A stretch of DNA of 48,527 nt from a virus (IMGVR_UViG_3300009124_000031:1-48527), one strand, 5' to 3'; shown: positions 1-7,249, counted from the stretch's first letter. Notes: generated by a model from the sequence alone, not told the origin. Program-made: numbers and translations.

Positions 1-783
1 GTAGTGATGATTGCCGATGAAGACGGCAACCCTCTCAATAGTTATGGATCTGCTGCTAACATCCCGATTGCTGCTGGACAATTAGCAGGTTATTCCTCTG
101 TTGAAAAGTTTGGTAGAAATCCCAGTGTAACTACCAGTATTGAAACTATCTGGGAGCATGGTGGTATCTATCAATATCTAACGACTGCTTCTCAAATTTT
201 TGTTTACTCTGCTTCAGCTAATGATGGTGTAGGGCAAACTGGTGCTATCAAAGTAACGGTTCAAGGTCTGGATGAGAATTACAATATTATTTCAGAAGAA
301 CTAACAATCAATGGTGTTGGATCTACTGCCACTTTCTTAAGAGTATACCGAGCATTTATTACCGAGGCTGGATCTACTGGGTATAATACAGGACATATTA
401 TCATCAGCACTCAAGCTAGTGGTGCTGGAACAGTATTAGCAGATATTGGTGGTGATGGAACTGGTGTTAATTTTATTGGTTATGGACAAACAATGTTAGC
501 ATTGTATACAGTTCCTGCTGGTAAAACTGCTTATGTGACACAATGGACTATTGGTGCTGCTGATTACAATACTTCAACATCTGCTTTCTTGAGAACTAGA
601 GTACCTTTCAATGGATTTGTTATGACTACGAGTGATACTATGGCAGTATCAGGTGGTTTTCATGTAAAGAACTATTCTATTCCATTAAAGTTTCTTGAAA
701 AAACTGACATTGAAGTCCAAGCATTTAATGGTGCTGGAACAATTATTAGTTCAACCTTCAATATAATTCTTGTAGATAACTAA
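1..783 (+). CDS. Virion-type structural protein, 5' end cut by window edge
   Basis: The frame is open from the first base to a TAA at 781-783, so this is the C-terminal part (about 260 residues) of a larger protein. GTG at 4 and ATG at 7 are in frame but need not be the start. The sequence is rich in Gly, Ala, Ser and Thr, has beta-type alternation and lacks Cys, as in secreted or virion proteins. No enzyme motif is seen. Its place just upstream of a DUF6321-like gene and the head/tail block fits a conserved cyanophage virion protein. The structural role is inferred from composition and context only. Confidence 0.6.
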   Translation, partial: VVMIADEDGNPLNSYGSAANIPIAAGQLAGYSSVEKFGRNPSVTTSIETIWEHGGIYQYLTTASQIFVYSASANDGVGQTGAIKVTVQGLDENYNIISEELTINGVGSTATFLRVYRAFITEAGSTGYNTGHIIISTQASGAGTVLADIGGDGTGVNFIGYGQTMLALYTVPAGKTAYVTQWTIGAADYNTSTSAFLRTRVPFNGFVMTTSDTMAVSGGFHVKNYSIPLKFLEKTDIEVQAFNGAGTIISSTFNIILVDN

Positions 784-786
784 ATA
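780..786 (+). promoter_or_regulatory. T4/cyanophage-type late promoter (CTAAATA)
   Basis: CTAAATA overlaps the stop codon of the previous gene and lies about 25 bases before the ATG at 812. The same heptamer or its AATAAATA/TATAAATA variants precede the accepted late genes here (gp17, gp18, gp20, gp22, gp23). In T4-like phages this box is read by the gp55 sigma factor. Confidence 0.6.
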
Positions 787-811
787 ATCTTGTAAACCCT
801 CGTTGTTTATC

Positions 812-1240
812 ATGAGAGATTATAAAGAATTTAAAGAACTCTGTGAAGCTAAGCGTGGTCTCTACGCAAATATCCACGCTAAACGAAAGAGAGGAGAAGC
901 ACCTGCGCGTCCTGGTAGTAAGGACTACCCCGCGAAGGATGCTTTTAAAAAGTCGGCGAGGACTGCCAAAGAAGAAGTTGAATTCACACAAGAAGGAGCA
1001 GCCTGGACAAAAAAGTCTGGTAAGTCCTCTAGCGGCGGACTTAATGAAAAAGGAAGGAAGTCTTACGAGAGAGAAAATCCTGGATCTGACCTTAAGGCAC
1101 CAAGCAAGAAGGTTGGAAATCCCCGCAGGGCGTCATTTTGTGCGCGTATGAAAGGATTAAAGAAAAAGTTAACTTCTAAGAAGACTGCCAGCGATCCTGA
1201 TAGCAGAATTAACAAATCACTACGTAAGTGGAATTGCTGA
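812..1240 (+). CDS. DUF6321-like small basic protein
   Basis: A 142-residue, strongly basic protein. The C-terminal half carries the pattern EGAAWTKKSGK, then GGLNEKGRKSYERENPG, then SFCARMKGLKKKLTS, ending SRINKSLRKWNC. I recognise this as the DUF6321-type family, widespread in T4-like marine phages; its function is unknown. An in-frame TTG at 803 would add three residues, but ATG at 812 (MRDYKEF) matches the usual start. The late promoter at 780 suggests late expression, so a DNA-binding or packaged protein is possible but not shown. Confidence 0.75.
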   Translation: MRDYKEFKELCEAKRGLYANIHAKRKRGEAPARPGSKDYPAKDAFKKSARTAKEEVEFTQEGAAWTKKSGKSSSGGLNEKGRKSYERENPGSDLKAPSKKVGNPRRASFCARMKGLKKKLTSKKTASDPDSRINKSLRKWNC

Positions 1241-1300
1241 CATACTTGTGAAAATATTGTTAAGATAACGAATAATTACCTAGTGAACCTATAATTAGTA

Positions 1301-1525
1301 ATGAGTTTTGAGATGAAAATGCGTCTAAACGACACTGATATTTCCCGTCTGATCACTGCCTGTAAACTCTACCAGGAGAGTACAGGTAGCGAATACATGT
1401 GGGAACAATATGATGATTTGATTAATAAGCTCAATGCTTATCAAGATAACTATTCGGCAGACAATGAAAATTCTATTCGCGTTTCTAGCAACACTATTCC
1501 TAGCAGCACCAGCCTGGGCAGTTGA
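1301..1525 (+). CDS. Small conserved cyanophage protein overlapping petE
   Basis: A 74-residue ORF. The core MRLNDTDISRLITACKLYQE followed by SEYMWEQYDDLINKLNAYQ is a pattern I associate with conserved cyanophage proteins of unknown function. ATGs at 1301, 1313 and 1319 are all possible starts; MRLND at 1319 is the likely family start. The last 20 codons run in another frame across the petE start and signal peptide, and the tail there (Ser, Thr and Asn rich) does not look conserved, so the stop may simply have drifted downstream. Confidence 0.6.
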   Translation: MSFEMKMRLNDTDISRLITACKLYQESTGSEYMWEQYDDLINKLNAYQDNYSADNENSIRVSSNTIPSSTSLGS

Positions 1526-1787
1526 TGTAATGATGGGTGCTGATGGCAACCTCGTTTTTCAACCAGCAGAGGTTACTATCGCTGCAGGAGAATCAGTTCA
1601 CTTTGTGAACAACATGCTACCACCTCACAATGTAATTGTTGAAGATCATCCCGAACTTGATCACGAGGCACTTGCATTGCTTCCTGGTGAAGAGTTCGAT
1701 GTAACCTTTGCCGAAGCAGGTGACTACACCTATTGGTGTGCTCCCCACAAAGGTGCAGGCATGATTGGTAATGTGCATGTTGAGTGA
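1464..1787 (+). CDS. petE: Plastocyanin
   Basis: Type 1 blue-copper electron carrier of 107 residues. The N-terminus MKILFAFLATLFLAAPAWA is a typical Sec signal peptide cut after AWA, sending the protein to the thylakoid lumen. Copper ligands are visible: His in LPPHNVIV, then Cys, His and Met in YWCAPHKGAGMIG. In photosynthesis plastocyanin moves electrons from cytochrome b6f to photosystem I; many cyanophages carry it. The mature part is about 88 residues, a little shorter than the usual 97-99. No good Shine-Dalgarno precedes ATG 1464. An upstream in-frame ATG at 1434 would spoil the signal peptide. Its start overlaps the previous gene and its stop overlaps the next. Confidence 0.93.
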   Translation: MKILFAFLATLFLAAPAWAVDVMMGADGNLVFQPAEVTIAAGESVHFVNNMLPPHNVIVEDHPELDHEALALLPGEEFDVTFAEAGDYTYWCAPHKGAGMIGNVHVE

Positions 1788-2005
1788 TGTTTAAAAACTG
1801 GGGCAAAGACATTGATCCTCCCGAAAGAATAACAAAGGAAGAAGTGCAGGAGATGATTGATGATGCCATACGAAAGCACAATCGAAATGCTGCGATTATC
1901 TCAATGTGTGTTGGTTGGGGTGTTCTTGCACTTTTTGCTGAAGGTCTGCTTCGACTTATCGGAGTGATTCCCCCTGTATTCCCATGGATGAACATACACT
2001 TATAG
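1787..2005 (+). CDS. Small membrane protein
   Basis: A 72-residue protein whose ATG overlaps the petE stop (TGATG), so translation is probably coupled. An acidic/basic N-terminal half (ERITKEEVQEMIDDAIRKHNR) is followed by one membrane helix from about residue 36 to 58 (AAIISMCVGWGVLALFAEGL). I do not recognise the family. Its position between plastocyanin and gnd would allow a membrane-related role in the host, but that is guesswork. Confidence 0.65.
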   Translation: MFKNWGKDIDPPERITKEEVQEMIDDAIRKHNRNAAIISMCVGWGVLALFAEGLLRLIGVIPPVFPWMNIHL

Positions 2006-2021
2006 AGGATTTATTTAAAAA

Positions 2022-3062
2022 ATGAAAGTAGGAATGATCGGACTGGGTAGGATGGGCGAGGGTATGTCCCGCCGTCTTATTGCAGCAGGACACGAAGTAC
2101 ACGGATTTAGAAACAACTATGCAAAAGCTCAAGAACAATTTGAAAAGGGTTATATCAGTGGATGTACCACTTCTCTGGAAAGACTTGTTCAAGTAGTTCA
2201 TACAAACAAAACCACTGGAGAAACCCCTGGTGTCTTCATGATGGTTGTACCAGCAGAAACCGTAGAGGATACCCTTAATGAGCTACTACAATTTTGTGTG
2301 GAAGGCGATATTATTATTGATCATGGCAATTCCAATTTTAAGGACTCTAGACGCAGGGCGGAAAGGTTGTCTAAATTGGGCATCCAATATCTTGACTGTG
2401 GTACTAGTGGTGGTGTTTACGGTTTGGAGCGTGGATATTGTCTTATGGTTGGTGGTGCAGATCATGCAGTATCCGTCTGCCGTCCTATCTTTGACGCACT
2501 CGCCCCAGGCATTAGTGCTGCCCCACGAACAAATAACAGAGACGGCTTCACTTGGTATCCAGAAGAGTTTGGATGGATGTTATGCGGCGGTCCTGGCGCT
2601 GGTCACTTTGTGAAGATGGTTCATAACGGAGTTGAGTATGGGATCATGCAAGCATACGCAGAAGGATTTAATATCCTGCATGAAGCTAATGCTGGGGCAG
2701 CTTACATTAAAGAAGGTGACGCTGAAGTCGCTCCAATGGATTGTCCTGAAGATTATTGCTATGACATTAACGTTGCTAAAGTTGCTGAGCTTTGGCGTCG
2801 TGGTAGCGTGGTTGGTTCTTGGTTACTTGACCTTACCGCTGATGTTCTACGGAGCGATAGAGAGCTTAGCAAGTTCGATGGGGGAGTATCAGACAGTGGT
2901 GAGGGTCGTTGGACTGTCCACGCTGCTGTGGATCTTGGTGTACCCGCTCCTGTTATCAGCAGTGCGTTATACGAAAGATTTGGTTCGAGAAGACTTGGAA
3001 AATTCGCAAACAAAATCCTAAATGGTATGAGAGCTATGTTTGGTGGTCATGATGTTCGATAG
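2022..3062 (+). CDS. gnd: 6-phosphogluconate dehydrogenase, decarboxylating
   Basis: A 346-residue NADP-dependent oxidative decarboxylase turning 6-phosphogluconate into ribulose 5-phosphate. The N-terminus has the Rossmann fingerprint GLGRMG (residues 7-12). The substrate-binding stretch DCGTSGGVYGLERGYCLMVGG lies near residues 126-146, and GPGAGHFVKMVHNGVEYG near 190-207 holds the catalytic Lys. The length fits the short bacterial (GndA-like) type rather than the 470-residue form. Cyanophages use Gnd to push host carbon into the pentose phosphate pathway, giving NADPH and ribose for dNTP synthesis; the nrdA gene at 47749 fits this. Start ATG 2022 has a GAGG upstream. Confidence 0.93.
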   Translation: MKVGMIGLGRMGEGMSRRLIAAGHEVHGFRNNYAKAQEQFEKGYISGCTTSLERLVQVVHTNKTTGETPGVFMMVVPAETVEDTLNELLQFCVEGDIIIDHGNSNFKDSRRRAERLSKLGIQYLDCGTSGGVYGLERGYCLMVGGADHAVSVCRPIFDALAPGISAAPRTNNRDGFTWYPEEFGWMLCGGPGAGHFVKMVHNGVEYGIMQAYAEGFNILHEANAGAAYIKEGDAEVAPMDCPEDYCYDINVAKVAELWRRGSVVGSWLLDLTADVLRSDRELSKFDGGVSDSGEGRWTVHAAVDLGVPAPVISSALYERFGSRRLGKFANKILNGMRAMFGGHDVR

Positions 3063-3276
3063 TCCAGAAGCACCAACAGATGAGAAGGTAGATAAATGGG
3101 GGTTTACAATTAAACCCCCTATTAGTGATGACTTACTAATGCTTAGATGTCTACGAAATGCTCCTTGTGGATCAGACAAGAAACAAGTTGAGCGTCTTTG
3201 TCGTGTTATCGAAGCAAAACTTGCATCTCCTACGGGACTTGCTAACATATTTCCACAACCACAACCAGGAATATGA
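3049..3276 (+). CDS. Hypothetical protein overlapping gnd
   Basis: A 75-residue ORF starting at ATG 3049 (a second ATG lies at 3052), overlapping the gnd stop by 14 bases. It is soluble and mixed in charge, with a middle segment DDLLMLRCLRNAPCGSDKKQ. I do not recognise it. Its stop overlaps the next ATG (ATGA at 3273), which supports it as part of a translated chain. Confidence 0.5.
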   Translation: MMFDSPEAPTDEKVDKWGFTIKPPISDDLLMLRCLRNAPCGSDKKQVERLCRVIEAKLASPTGLANIFPQPQPGI

Positions 3277-3404
3277 CACTAGCACATGTCCTACTTTTCG
3301 GAACAATACCCTTTCTATGTGCCACCGCATATTTCGGGCACAGAAAGGGTGAAAATAACTATTATGAAACTGACGCCTATAGAGGAAATGGAACAGCGCA
3401 TTAG
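3273..3404 (+). CDS. Small single-helix membrane protein
   Basis: A 43-residue ORF starting in an ATGA overlap with the previous stop. Residues 3-20 (LAHVLLFGTIPFLCATAY) form one hydrophobic helix followed by a basic and polar tail (HRKGENNYY). It resembles the other tiny membrane genes in this stretch. The frame is read instead of the 3286 frame because of the coupled start and the clear helix. Confidence 0.5.
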   Translation: MTLAHVLLFGTIPFLCATAYFGHRKGENNYYETDAYRGNGTAH

Positions 3405-3600
3405 AATGAGGTATGCATTTGCCATGTCTTCCTTTGGTAGGATGTTCAGACCTGAAGGCATCGTTCTTGAAATGAGGATACTATGTGACAAGTGGTCTAA
3501 AAATACAGAAGATCTTCCCCCTGGAATGGATTTGTATCAAGTTGATCGTTACTTCCTAGAACTTTGGAAAAAAAGAAACGAACCTCAAGAAGGAAATTGA
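3364..3600 (+). CDS. Hypothetical protein, possibly frameshifted at its end
   Basis: A 78-residue protein starting MKLTPIEEMEQRIRMRYAFA. An ATG at 3286 in the same frame would extend it but would run over the small membrane protein above, so 3364 is preferred. The C-terminus passes an A7 run (3568-3574) and stops at 3598-3600. The +1 frame after that run stays open to 3736 and reads as a Lys/Leu coiled coil, so the true protein may be longer (see findings). Family not recognised. Confidence 0.5.
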   Translation: MKLTPIEEMEQRIRMRYAFAMSSFGRMFRPEGIVLEMRILCDKWSKNTEDLPPGMDLYQVDRYFLELWKKRNEPQEGN

Positions 3601-3736
3601 AAAATTAAGAAAGAAAAACCTTAAATTGCAATTGGAAAATATGAACTTGCGTATCAAACTTCAAGGATTATCTTGTAATGAATGGGTACATCCAAAATCC
3701 TGTTTACATAATGACGACCCTTGGAAGCACCTGTAG
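3560..3736 (+). pseudogene. Open +1 frame with coiled-coil coding character (possible frameshifted tail or short gene)
   Basis: The frame open from 3560 to the TAG at 3734-3736 has no ATG before 3641. It encodes KKEIEKLRKKNLKLQLEN and then an ending with HPKSC and HNDDPW that looks protein-like. Removing one A from the A7 run at 3568-3574 would fuse it to the gene starting at 3364. If not frameshifted, ATG 3641 would give a 31-residue protein. Marked as uncertain. Confidence 0.35.
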
Positions 3737-3745
3737 GAAAGTAAA

Positions 3746-3835
3746 ATGAATCACGTTATCATATCAGGTTTACTTTTAATCTGTCTTATAGTTCTAAGTA
3801 TTTCGTGGAGTTTGGAACATGCATATACAATTTGA
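3746..3835 (+). CDS. 29-residue membrane microprotein
   Basis: ATG 3746 follows GGAAAGTAAA, a weak ribosome site. The product is almost only a membrane helix (IISGLLLICLIVLSISW) with a short polar tail. It overlaps the next small gene by 17 bases. It is included because it sits in a row of coupled small membrane genes; its length alone would not justify it. Confidence 0.4.
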   Translation: MNHVIISGLLLICLIVLSISWSLEHAYTI

Positions 3836-3905
3836 ATTTATATTCATTAGTTTATATTGCTTATTCGGATTATTTCTATTCATCCTATCAATCATATCAG
3901 AATAA
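3819..3905 (+). CDS. 28-residue membrane microprotein
   Basis: ATG 3819 to TAA 3903-3905. The product is a single hydrophobic helix rich in Phe and Ile (FIFISLYCLFGLFLFILSII). Its stop overlaps the next ATG (TAATG), as in other coupled pairs here. No homolog recognised. Confidence 0.4.
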   Translation: MHIQFEFIFISLYCLFGLFLFILSIISE

Positions 3906-4066
3906 TGTTATTAGAATTTGCTAGGTTTTGTGGAAAGACACTAAACAATCCATGGGCGTGTGGTTTCATGGCATGGTGCTTGGTGTTTGTCCCTATCTTA
4001 GGTATGTGGGCGGTACATAAATATGGATGGGAGCACTGGGAACCTTTCCATAGGAGCCACAAATGA
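3905..4066 (+). CDS. Small membrane protein
   Basis: A 53-residue protein with one helix near residues 19-36 (ACGFMAWCLVFVPILGMW) and a Trp/His-rich C-terminus (YGWEHWEPFHRSHK). Start ATG 3905 overlaps the stop of the previous microprotein, and its own stop overlaps the next ATG (ATGA). An in-frame ATG at 3857 is less likely because it would run through the previous gene. Function unknown. Confidence 0.55.
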   Translation: MLLEFARFCGKTLNNPWACGFMAWCLVFVPILGMWAVHKYGWEHWEPFHRSHK

Positions 4067-4272
4067 ATCCAATCATCTTAATCGGTTGTTTTACACCTCT
4101 TATCATCATCTTAATCGTGATGAAACTTGCCGTTTGGGTTGAAGCAGTTAACGCAGAACAGGATTATGTCAAACGAGAACCTTCACGAAAACGAGGACCC
4201 TACTTGGAAAATCCATATGGAGACGTTGACGAGGAGGAAGAAGAATATGGAGATCGCACAGACTATCGATGA
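4063..4272 (+). CDS. Small membrane protein with acidic tail
   Basis: A 69-residue protein starting in an ATGA overlap. Residues 3-25 form a membrane helix (PIILIGCFTPLIIILIVMKL). The rest is polar, with an acidic patch DVDEEEEEYGDR near the end. The acidic codons (GAGGAGGAAGAA) also serve as a strong ribosome site for the next gene at 4247. Function unknown. Confidence 0.55.
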   Translation: MNPIILIGCFTPLIIILIVMKLAVWVEAVNAEQDYVKREPSRKRGPYLENPYGDVDEEEEEYGDRTDYR

Positions 4273-4396
4273 AGCTCTGTATCAATACTATGTTGTGGAA
4301 CGAGGAGAGAAAGTTCCTAACTGGAGATACATGAAAGATGCTGATTGGTGGATTGAGTATCTCAAAAGTTTAGGAATTGATCCAAAAAATCCATGA
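4247..4396 (+). CDS. Small conserved cyanophage protein
   Basis: A 49-residue protein starting MEIAQTIDEALYQYYVVERG, with a Trp-rich end (MKDADWWIEYLKSLG). I chose ATG 4247 because a long purine-rich Shine-Dalgarno (GAGGAGGAAGAA) lies just upstream; ATG 4166 in the same frame would add 27 less convincing residues. It looks like a family seen in other T4-like cyanophages; function unknown. Confidence 0.6.
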   Translation: MEIAQTIDEALYQYYVVERGEKVPNWRYMKDADWWIEYLKSLGIDPKNP

Positions 4397-4605
4397 ATTT
4401 ATTTTTACGCCCGTTGGAAGATGTAACCGATGTGACCTGGAGTATTATCTGGTGTCTCATCATTCTTCTATCTGGAGTTGCCTATTACTTATATACGATC
4501 ATGTCGCTAGCATTTAAGGAGATGGAAGATGGATCAGGACCAGAGCACGGACGAGTGGGCTTGCACGATGACCCTGACCATCGACGAAGTGAGAGCGATG
4601 TATGA
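4393..4605 (+). CDS. Small membrane protein
   Basis: A 70-residue protein starting in an ATGA overlap. One helix spans about residues 16-40 (WSIIWCLIILLSGVAYYLYTIM). The hydrophilic C-terminus overlaps the next gene in another frame for 77 bases, so its last 25 residues may not be constrained. Function unknown. Confidence 0.5.
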   Translation: MNLFLRPLEDVTDVTWSIIWCLIILLSGVAYYLYTIMSLAFKEMEDGSGPEHGRVGLHDDPDHRRSESDV

Positions 4606-4735
4606 CCACTTTTGTTACGCAATTGAAACATGGCCAGGTTATCCAGCACGTCCAATCGATGAACAAGTTTGGTTAGATATTATGAAAAAGCGAATGTTTG
4701 CAATGATAGTAGACTACAACTTTACAGAACTTTGA
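4529..4735 (+). CDS. Small conserved cyanophage protein
   Basis: A 68-residue protein. The core TLTIDEVRAMYDHFCYAIET followed by WPGYPARPIDEQVWLDIMKKR matches a pattern I have seen in several cyanophages with no known function. AAGGA at 4516-4520 supports the start at 4529; ATG 4568 (MTLTIDE) is the other choice. No membrane helix. Confidence 0.6.
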   Translation: MDQDQSTDEWACTMTLTIDEVRAMYDHFCYAIETWPGYPARPIDEQVWLDIMKKRMFAMIVDYNFTEL

Positions 4736-4814
4736 GTTTAGTTAAAAAATTGTAGCCAATTGTTAAACTATTTTCTACTACATACTCTATAATAAGTGTA
4801 TCTGGATGTAACAC

Positions 4815-5030
4815 ATGATGTACGGGACTTACATTATCCTCATCTTTGTTTTAATCCTTTTTGCCGTTGGCGGGGTTGAAGCAACGATGAGGTTTTTTGC
4901 TTATGTGGATCTACAGTTACGCTATGCGTGGATTAGATTTAGAATGGAAATGATGCGTAGGAAACTACATCGTCAACTTTCTAAAGACACCGCAAACATT
5001 GAAAAGATCCTACAGGAACTCAAAAAATGA
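4815..5030 (+). CDS. Small membrane protein
   Basis: A 71-residue protein (a second ATG lies at 4818) with an N-terminal helix (YIILIFVLILFAVGGVEA) and a basic amphipathic tail (RMEMMRRKLHRQLSKD) ending in a short coiled-coil-like stretch. It is preceded by an 80-base gap that holds only a weak TATAAT box at 4788. It resembles a membrane protein found near the terminase gene in other cyanophages. Function unknown. Confidence 0.6.
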   Translation: MMYGTYIILIFVLILFAVGGVEATMRFFAYVDLQLRYAWIRFRMEMMRRKLHRQLSKDTANIEKILQELKK

Positions 5031-5296
5031 ACGATAAAGAACTGTCCGACCTTAAACTTGACAGGAAAGAATGTCAGAAGTGTGGTGCTTTGTGGTTAAA
5101 TGGGCAACACTACTGGTCTGGCACAGGAGTAAAAGGAAATGATCTGGATCTTGCTGGTCTGGTCTGCAATAAGCTTGGTGATGACCGTTGTATCAATCCT
5201 TGCAGAGGGCAAGAGGGCGGCGACACCTGGGCGAAGAGACTGGAAGATCTGGAACAAGGAGAAGAAGAAAAACAAGGAAAGTGGTGGGACAAATAA
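5027..5296 (+). CDS. Small Cys-rich, zinc-binding-like protein
   Basis: An 89-residue protein starting in an ATGA overlap. CQKCGALWLNGQHYW (C16, C19) and later Cys residues (LVCNKLGDDRCINPC, C47, C55, C59) suggest a zinc site. The GQHYW...LAGLVCNKLG pattern is one I associate with conserved cyanophage proteins. The C-terminus is highly charged. It lies just upstream of the terminase late promoter. Function unknown. Confidence 0.6.
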   Translation: MNDKELSDLKLDRKECQKCGALWLNGQHYWSGTGVKGNDLDLAGLVCNKLGDDRCINPCRGQEGGDTWAKRLEDLEQGEEEKQGKWWDK

Positions 5297-5299
5297 ATA
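5292..5299 (+). promoter_or_regulatory. Late promoter upstream of gp17
   Basis: AATAAATA lies about 25 bases before the gp17 start. It matches the T4 late box TATAAATA at seven of eight positions. Position and match support recognition by gp55. Confidence 0.6.
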
Positions 5300-5323
5300 C
5301 TAGTAGTGAACTAGTGTTTTGTT

Positions 5324-6973
5324 GTGTCATCAGATCAGATTTATCTTGGTAATCCGCTTCTAAAAAAAGCAAATGTCCAACAGGACTTTACCAAAGAGCA
5401 AATTGAAGAATATCTTAAGTGTGCCAGAGACCCAGTATACTTCACAAAAAATTATGTGAAGATTGTTTCTCTGGATGAAGGTCTTGTGCCATTTAAGATG
5501 TGGGACTTTCAGGAAGAATTAATTCAAAAGTTTCACGACAACAGATTTAACATTGCTAAACTACCGCGACAGACTGGTAAGTCTACCACCGTGGTTTCTT
5601 ATCTGCTGCATTACATTCTTTTTAATGATAATGTTAACGTTGGTATTCTAGCAAACAAAGCATCTACCTCCAGAGACCTGCTGGCACGTTTAGCTACAGC
5701 ATATGAAAACTTGCCTAAATGGATCCAGCAAGGTGTGGTAGTATGGAACAAAGGAAACATTGAGTTAGAAAATGGCAGTAAGATATTGGCAGCTTCTACA
5801 TCTGCGAGTGCTGTCCGAGGTATGTCGTTCAACATCATCTTTCTCGACGAGTTCGCGTTCGTCCCAAATCACATTGCTGACTCGTTCTTTGCATCTGTTT
5901 ATCCTACTATTACTTCTGGTCAAAGCACGAAAGTAATTATCATCTCTACCCCACAGGGTATGAACCACTTCTACAAGATGTGGGTAGATGCTGTCAATGG
6001 TAGAAATGGATATACATTCCACGAAGTTCACTGGTCTCAGGTTCCTGGTAGAGACGAAGCGTGGAAAGAACAAACAATTAAAAACACTTCCGAGAGACAG
6101 TTCACACAGGAGTTTGAGTGTGAGTTCCTTGGATCTGTTGATACATTAATATCTGCTGCTAAATTAAGAGCACTAACCTTTGTAGAACCTATTCAGAAAA
6201 ATAACAAAGGATTAGATATCTACGAAAAACCACAAGAGAAATCAGAATACTTAATAACTGCTGACGTTAGTCGTGGCATCGGTGGCGACTACTCTGCTTT
6301 TATTGTTTATGACATTACAACTGTTCCATACAAAATTGCAGCAAAGTATAGGAACAATGAAATTAAACCAATGCTGTTCCCCAGTGTAATCAATGATGTT
6401 GCTAGGGCATATAATAATGCCTGGGTATTATGTGAAGTGAATGACGTTGGTGATCAAGTAGCATCTATTCTAAACTACGATCTAGAATATCCCAACGTCC
6501 TTATGTGTGCAATGCGTGGACGTGCTGGTCAGATTGTTGGACAAGGTTTTTCTGGATCTAAGACGCAGTTAGGTGTCAAGATGAGCATCACTGTCAAGAA
6601 GGTGGGATGTGCCAACCTCAAGCAAATCATTGAAGATGACAAACTCGTCTTTAATGACTATGATATTATCAACGAACTAACTACATTCATTCAGAAGAAA
6701 CAATCGTTTGAAGCTGATGAAGGATTTCATGATGACCTCGTGATGTGTATGGTTATCTTTGCTTGGTTAGTCCAGCAAGAGTATTTCAAAGAAATGACGG
6801 ACAATGATATTCGTCAAAGAATTTATGAGGATCAGAAAAACCAAATCGAACAGGACATGTCACCATTTGGATTTATCACTACAGGTCTAGAAGGTGATGA
6901 CGGTTTTGTTAGTGACGGAACGGTTTGGTATGGAGATACTCAAGAAGAAGTAGGATATATGTGGAACTACTAA
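5324..6973 (+). CDS. gp17: Terminase large subunit gp17 (packaging ATPase and nuclease)
   Basis: A 549-residue motor that pumps DNA into proheads and cuts the concatemer. Walker A is PRQTGKST (81-88), Walker B IIFLDE (172-177, with catalytic Glu), and the coupling motif ISTPQG follows near 206. The C-terminal nuclease domain shows acidic sites in TADVSRGIGGDYS, CEVNDVGDQ and EGFHDDLVM, as in the RNase H-like nuclease of T4 gp17. The start is GTG at 5324, giving MSSDQIYLGNP, with no clear Shine-Dalgarno. T4 gp17 is 610 residues; this length is normal for cyanophages. gp16 (small subunit) was not seen in this window. Confidence 0.96.
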   Translation: MSSDQIYLGNPLLKKANVQQDFTKEQIEEYLKCARDPVYFTKNYVKIVSLDEGLVPFKMWDFQEELIQKFHDNRFNIAKLPRQTGKSTTVVSYLLHYILFNDNVNVGILANKASTSRDLLARLATAYENLPKWIQQGVVVWNKGNIELENGSKILAASTSASAVRGMSFNIIFLDEFAFVPNHIADSFFASVYPTITSGQSTKVIIISTPQGMNHFYKMWVDAVNGRNGYTFHEVHWSQVPGRDEAWKEQTIKNTSERQFTQEFECEFLGSVDTLISAAKLRALTFVEPIQKNNKGLDIYEKPQEKSEYLITADVSRGIGGDYSAFIVYDITTVPYKIAAKYRNNEIKPMLFPSVINDVARAYNNAWVLCEVNDVGDQVASILNYDLEYPNVLMCAMRGRAGQIVGQGFSGSKTQLGVKMSITVKKVGCANLKQIIEDDKLVFNDYDIINELTTFIQKKQSFEADEGFHDDLVMCMVIFAWLVQQEYFKEMTDNDIRQRIYEDQKNQIEQDMSPFGFITTGLEGDDGFVSDGTVWYGDTQEEVGYMWNY

Positions 6974-7200
6974 TGAATATAGAAGATCAATTCAAATTAG
7001 ATCACCTATTCTTAAAAGAAAGAGTTTGCCGAACTTGTCATAGATGTAAAAATCTTTTAGATGATTTTTATTTGATCAGAAAAGGTAGAGATAATTTAGC
7101 GTCTTCTTATTCATACGAATGTAAGATGTGTACTATTGAAAGAGTGGTACAAAAAAGAAAGTCTGAAATCTATGACAGATGGGAGTATCCAGACTGGTAG
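6973..7200 (+). CDS. Small zinc-ribbon protein
   Basis: A 75-residue protein starting in a TAATG overlap with the gp17 stop. CRTCHRC (C19, C22, C25) and CKMC (C50, C53) are spaced as in a treble-clef zinc site of the endonuclease VII type, but the rest of that nuclease domain is absent. It sits between terminase and tail sheath. Possible roles are DNA or RNA binding; none is shown. Confidence 0.6.
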   Translation: MNIEDQFKLDHLFLKERVCRTCHRCKNLLDDFYLIRKGRDNLASSYSYECKMCTIERVVQKRKSEIYDRWEYPDW

Positions 7201-7240
7201 GCAGTTCATGCATTGTTTCCCCACTTGAAAGAGTGAAAAG

Positions 7241-7249
7241 AATAAATAA
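7241..7249 (+). promoter_or_regulatory. Late promoter upstream of gp18
   Basis: AATAAATAA lies about 40 bases before the gp18 ATG, with no other gene between. It probably starts the gp18-gp19 transcript. Confidence 0.6.

Noticed and set aside
758-991. Minus-strand ORFs here and opposite many other genes (for example 5611-6073, 23233-24334, 34825-35430)
   Set aside because: They lie antisense to genes with clear family motifs, lack ribosome sites and show no recognisable protein pattern.
1290-1295. TATAAT before the gene at 1301
   Set aside because: Only six bases before the ATG and no -35 at 16-18 bases; the region is simply A/T rich. It could serve petE but there is not enough support.
3286-3363. 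Longer start for the gene at 3364
   Set aside because: The extra 26 residues overlap a coupled small membrane gene at 3273 and look non-conserved.
4760-4793. TTGTTA ... TATAAT before the gene at 4815
   Set aside because: The spacer is 22 bases, too long for sigma-70; the -10 alone is not decisive.
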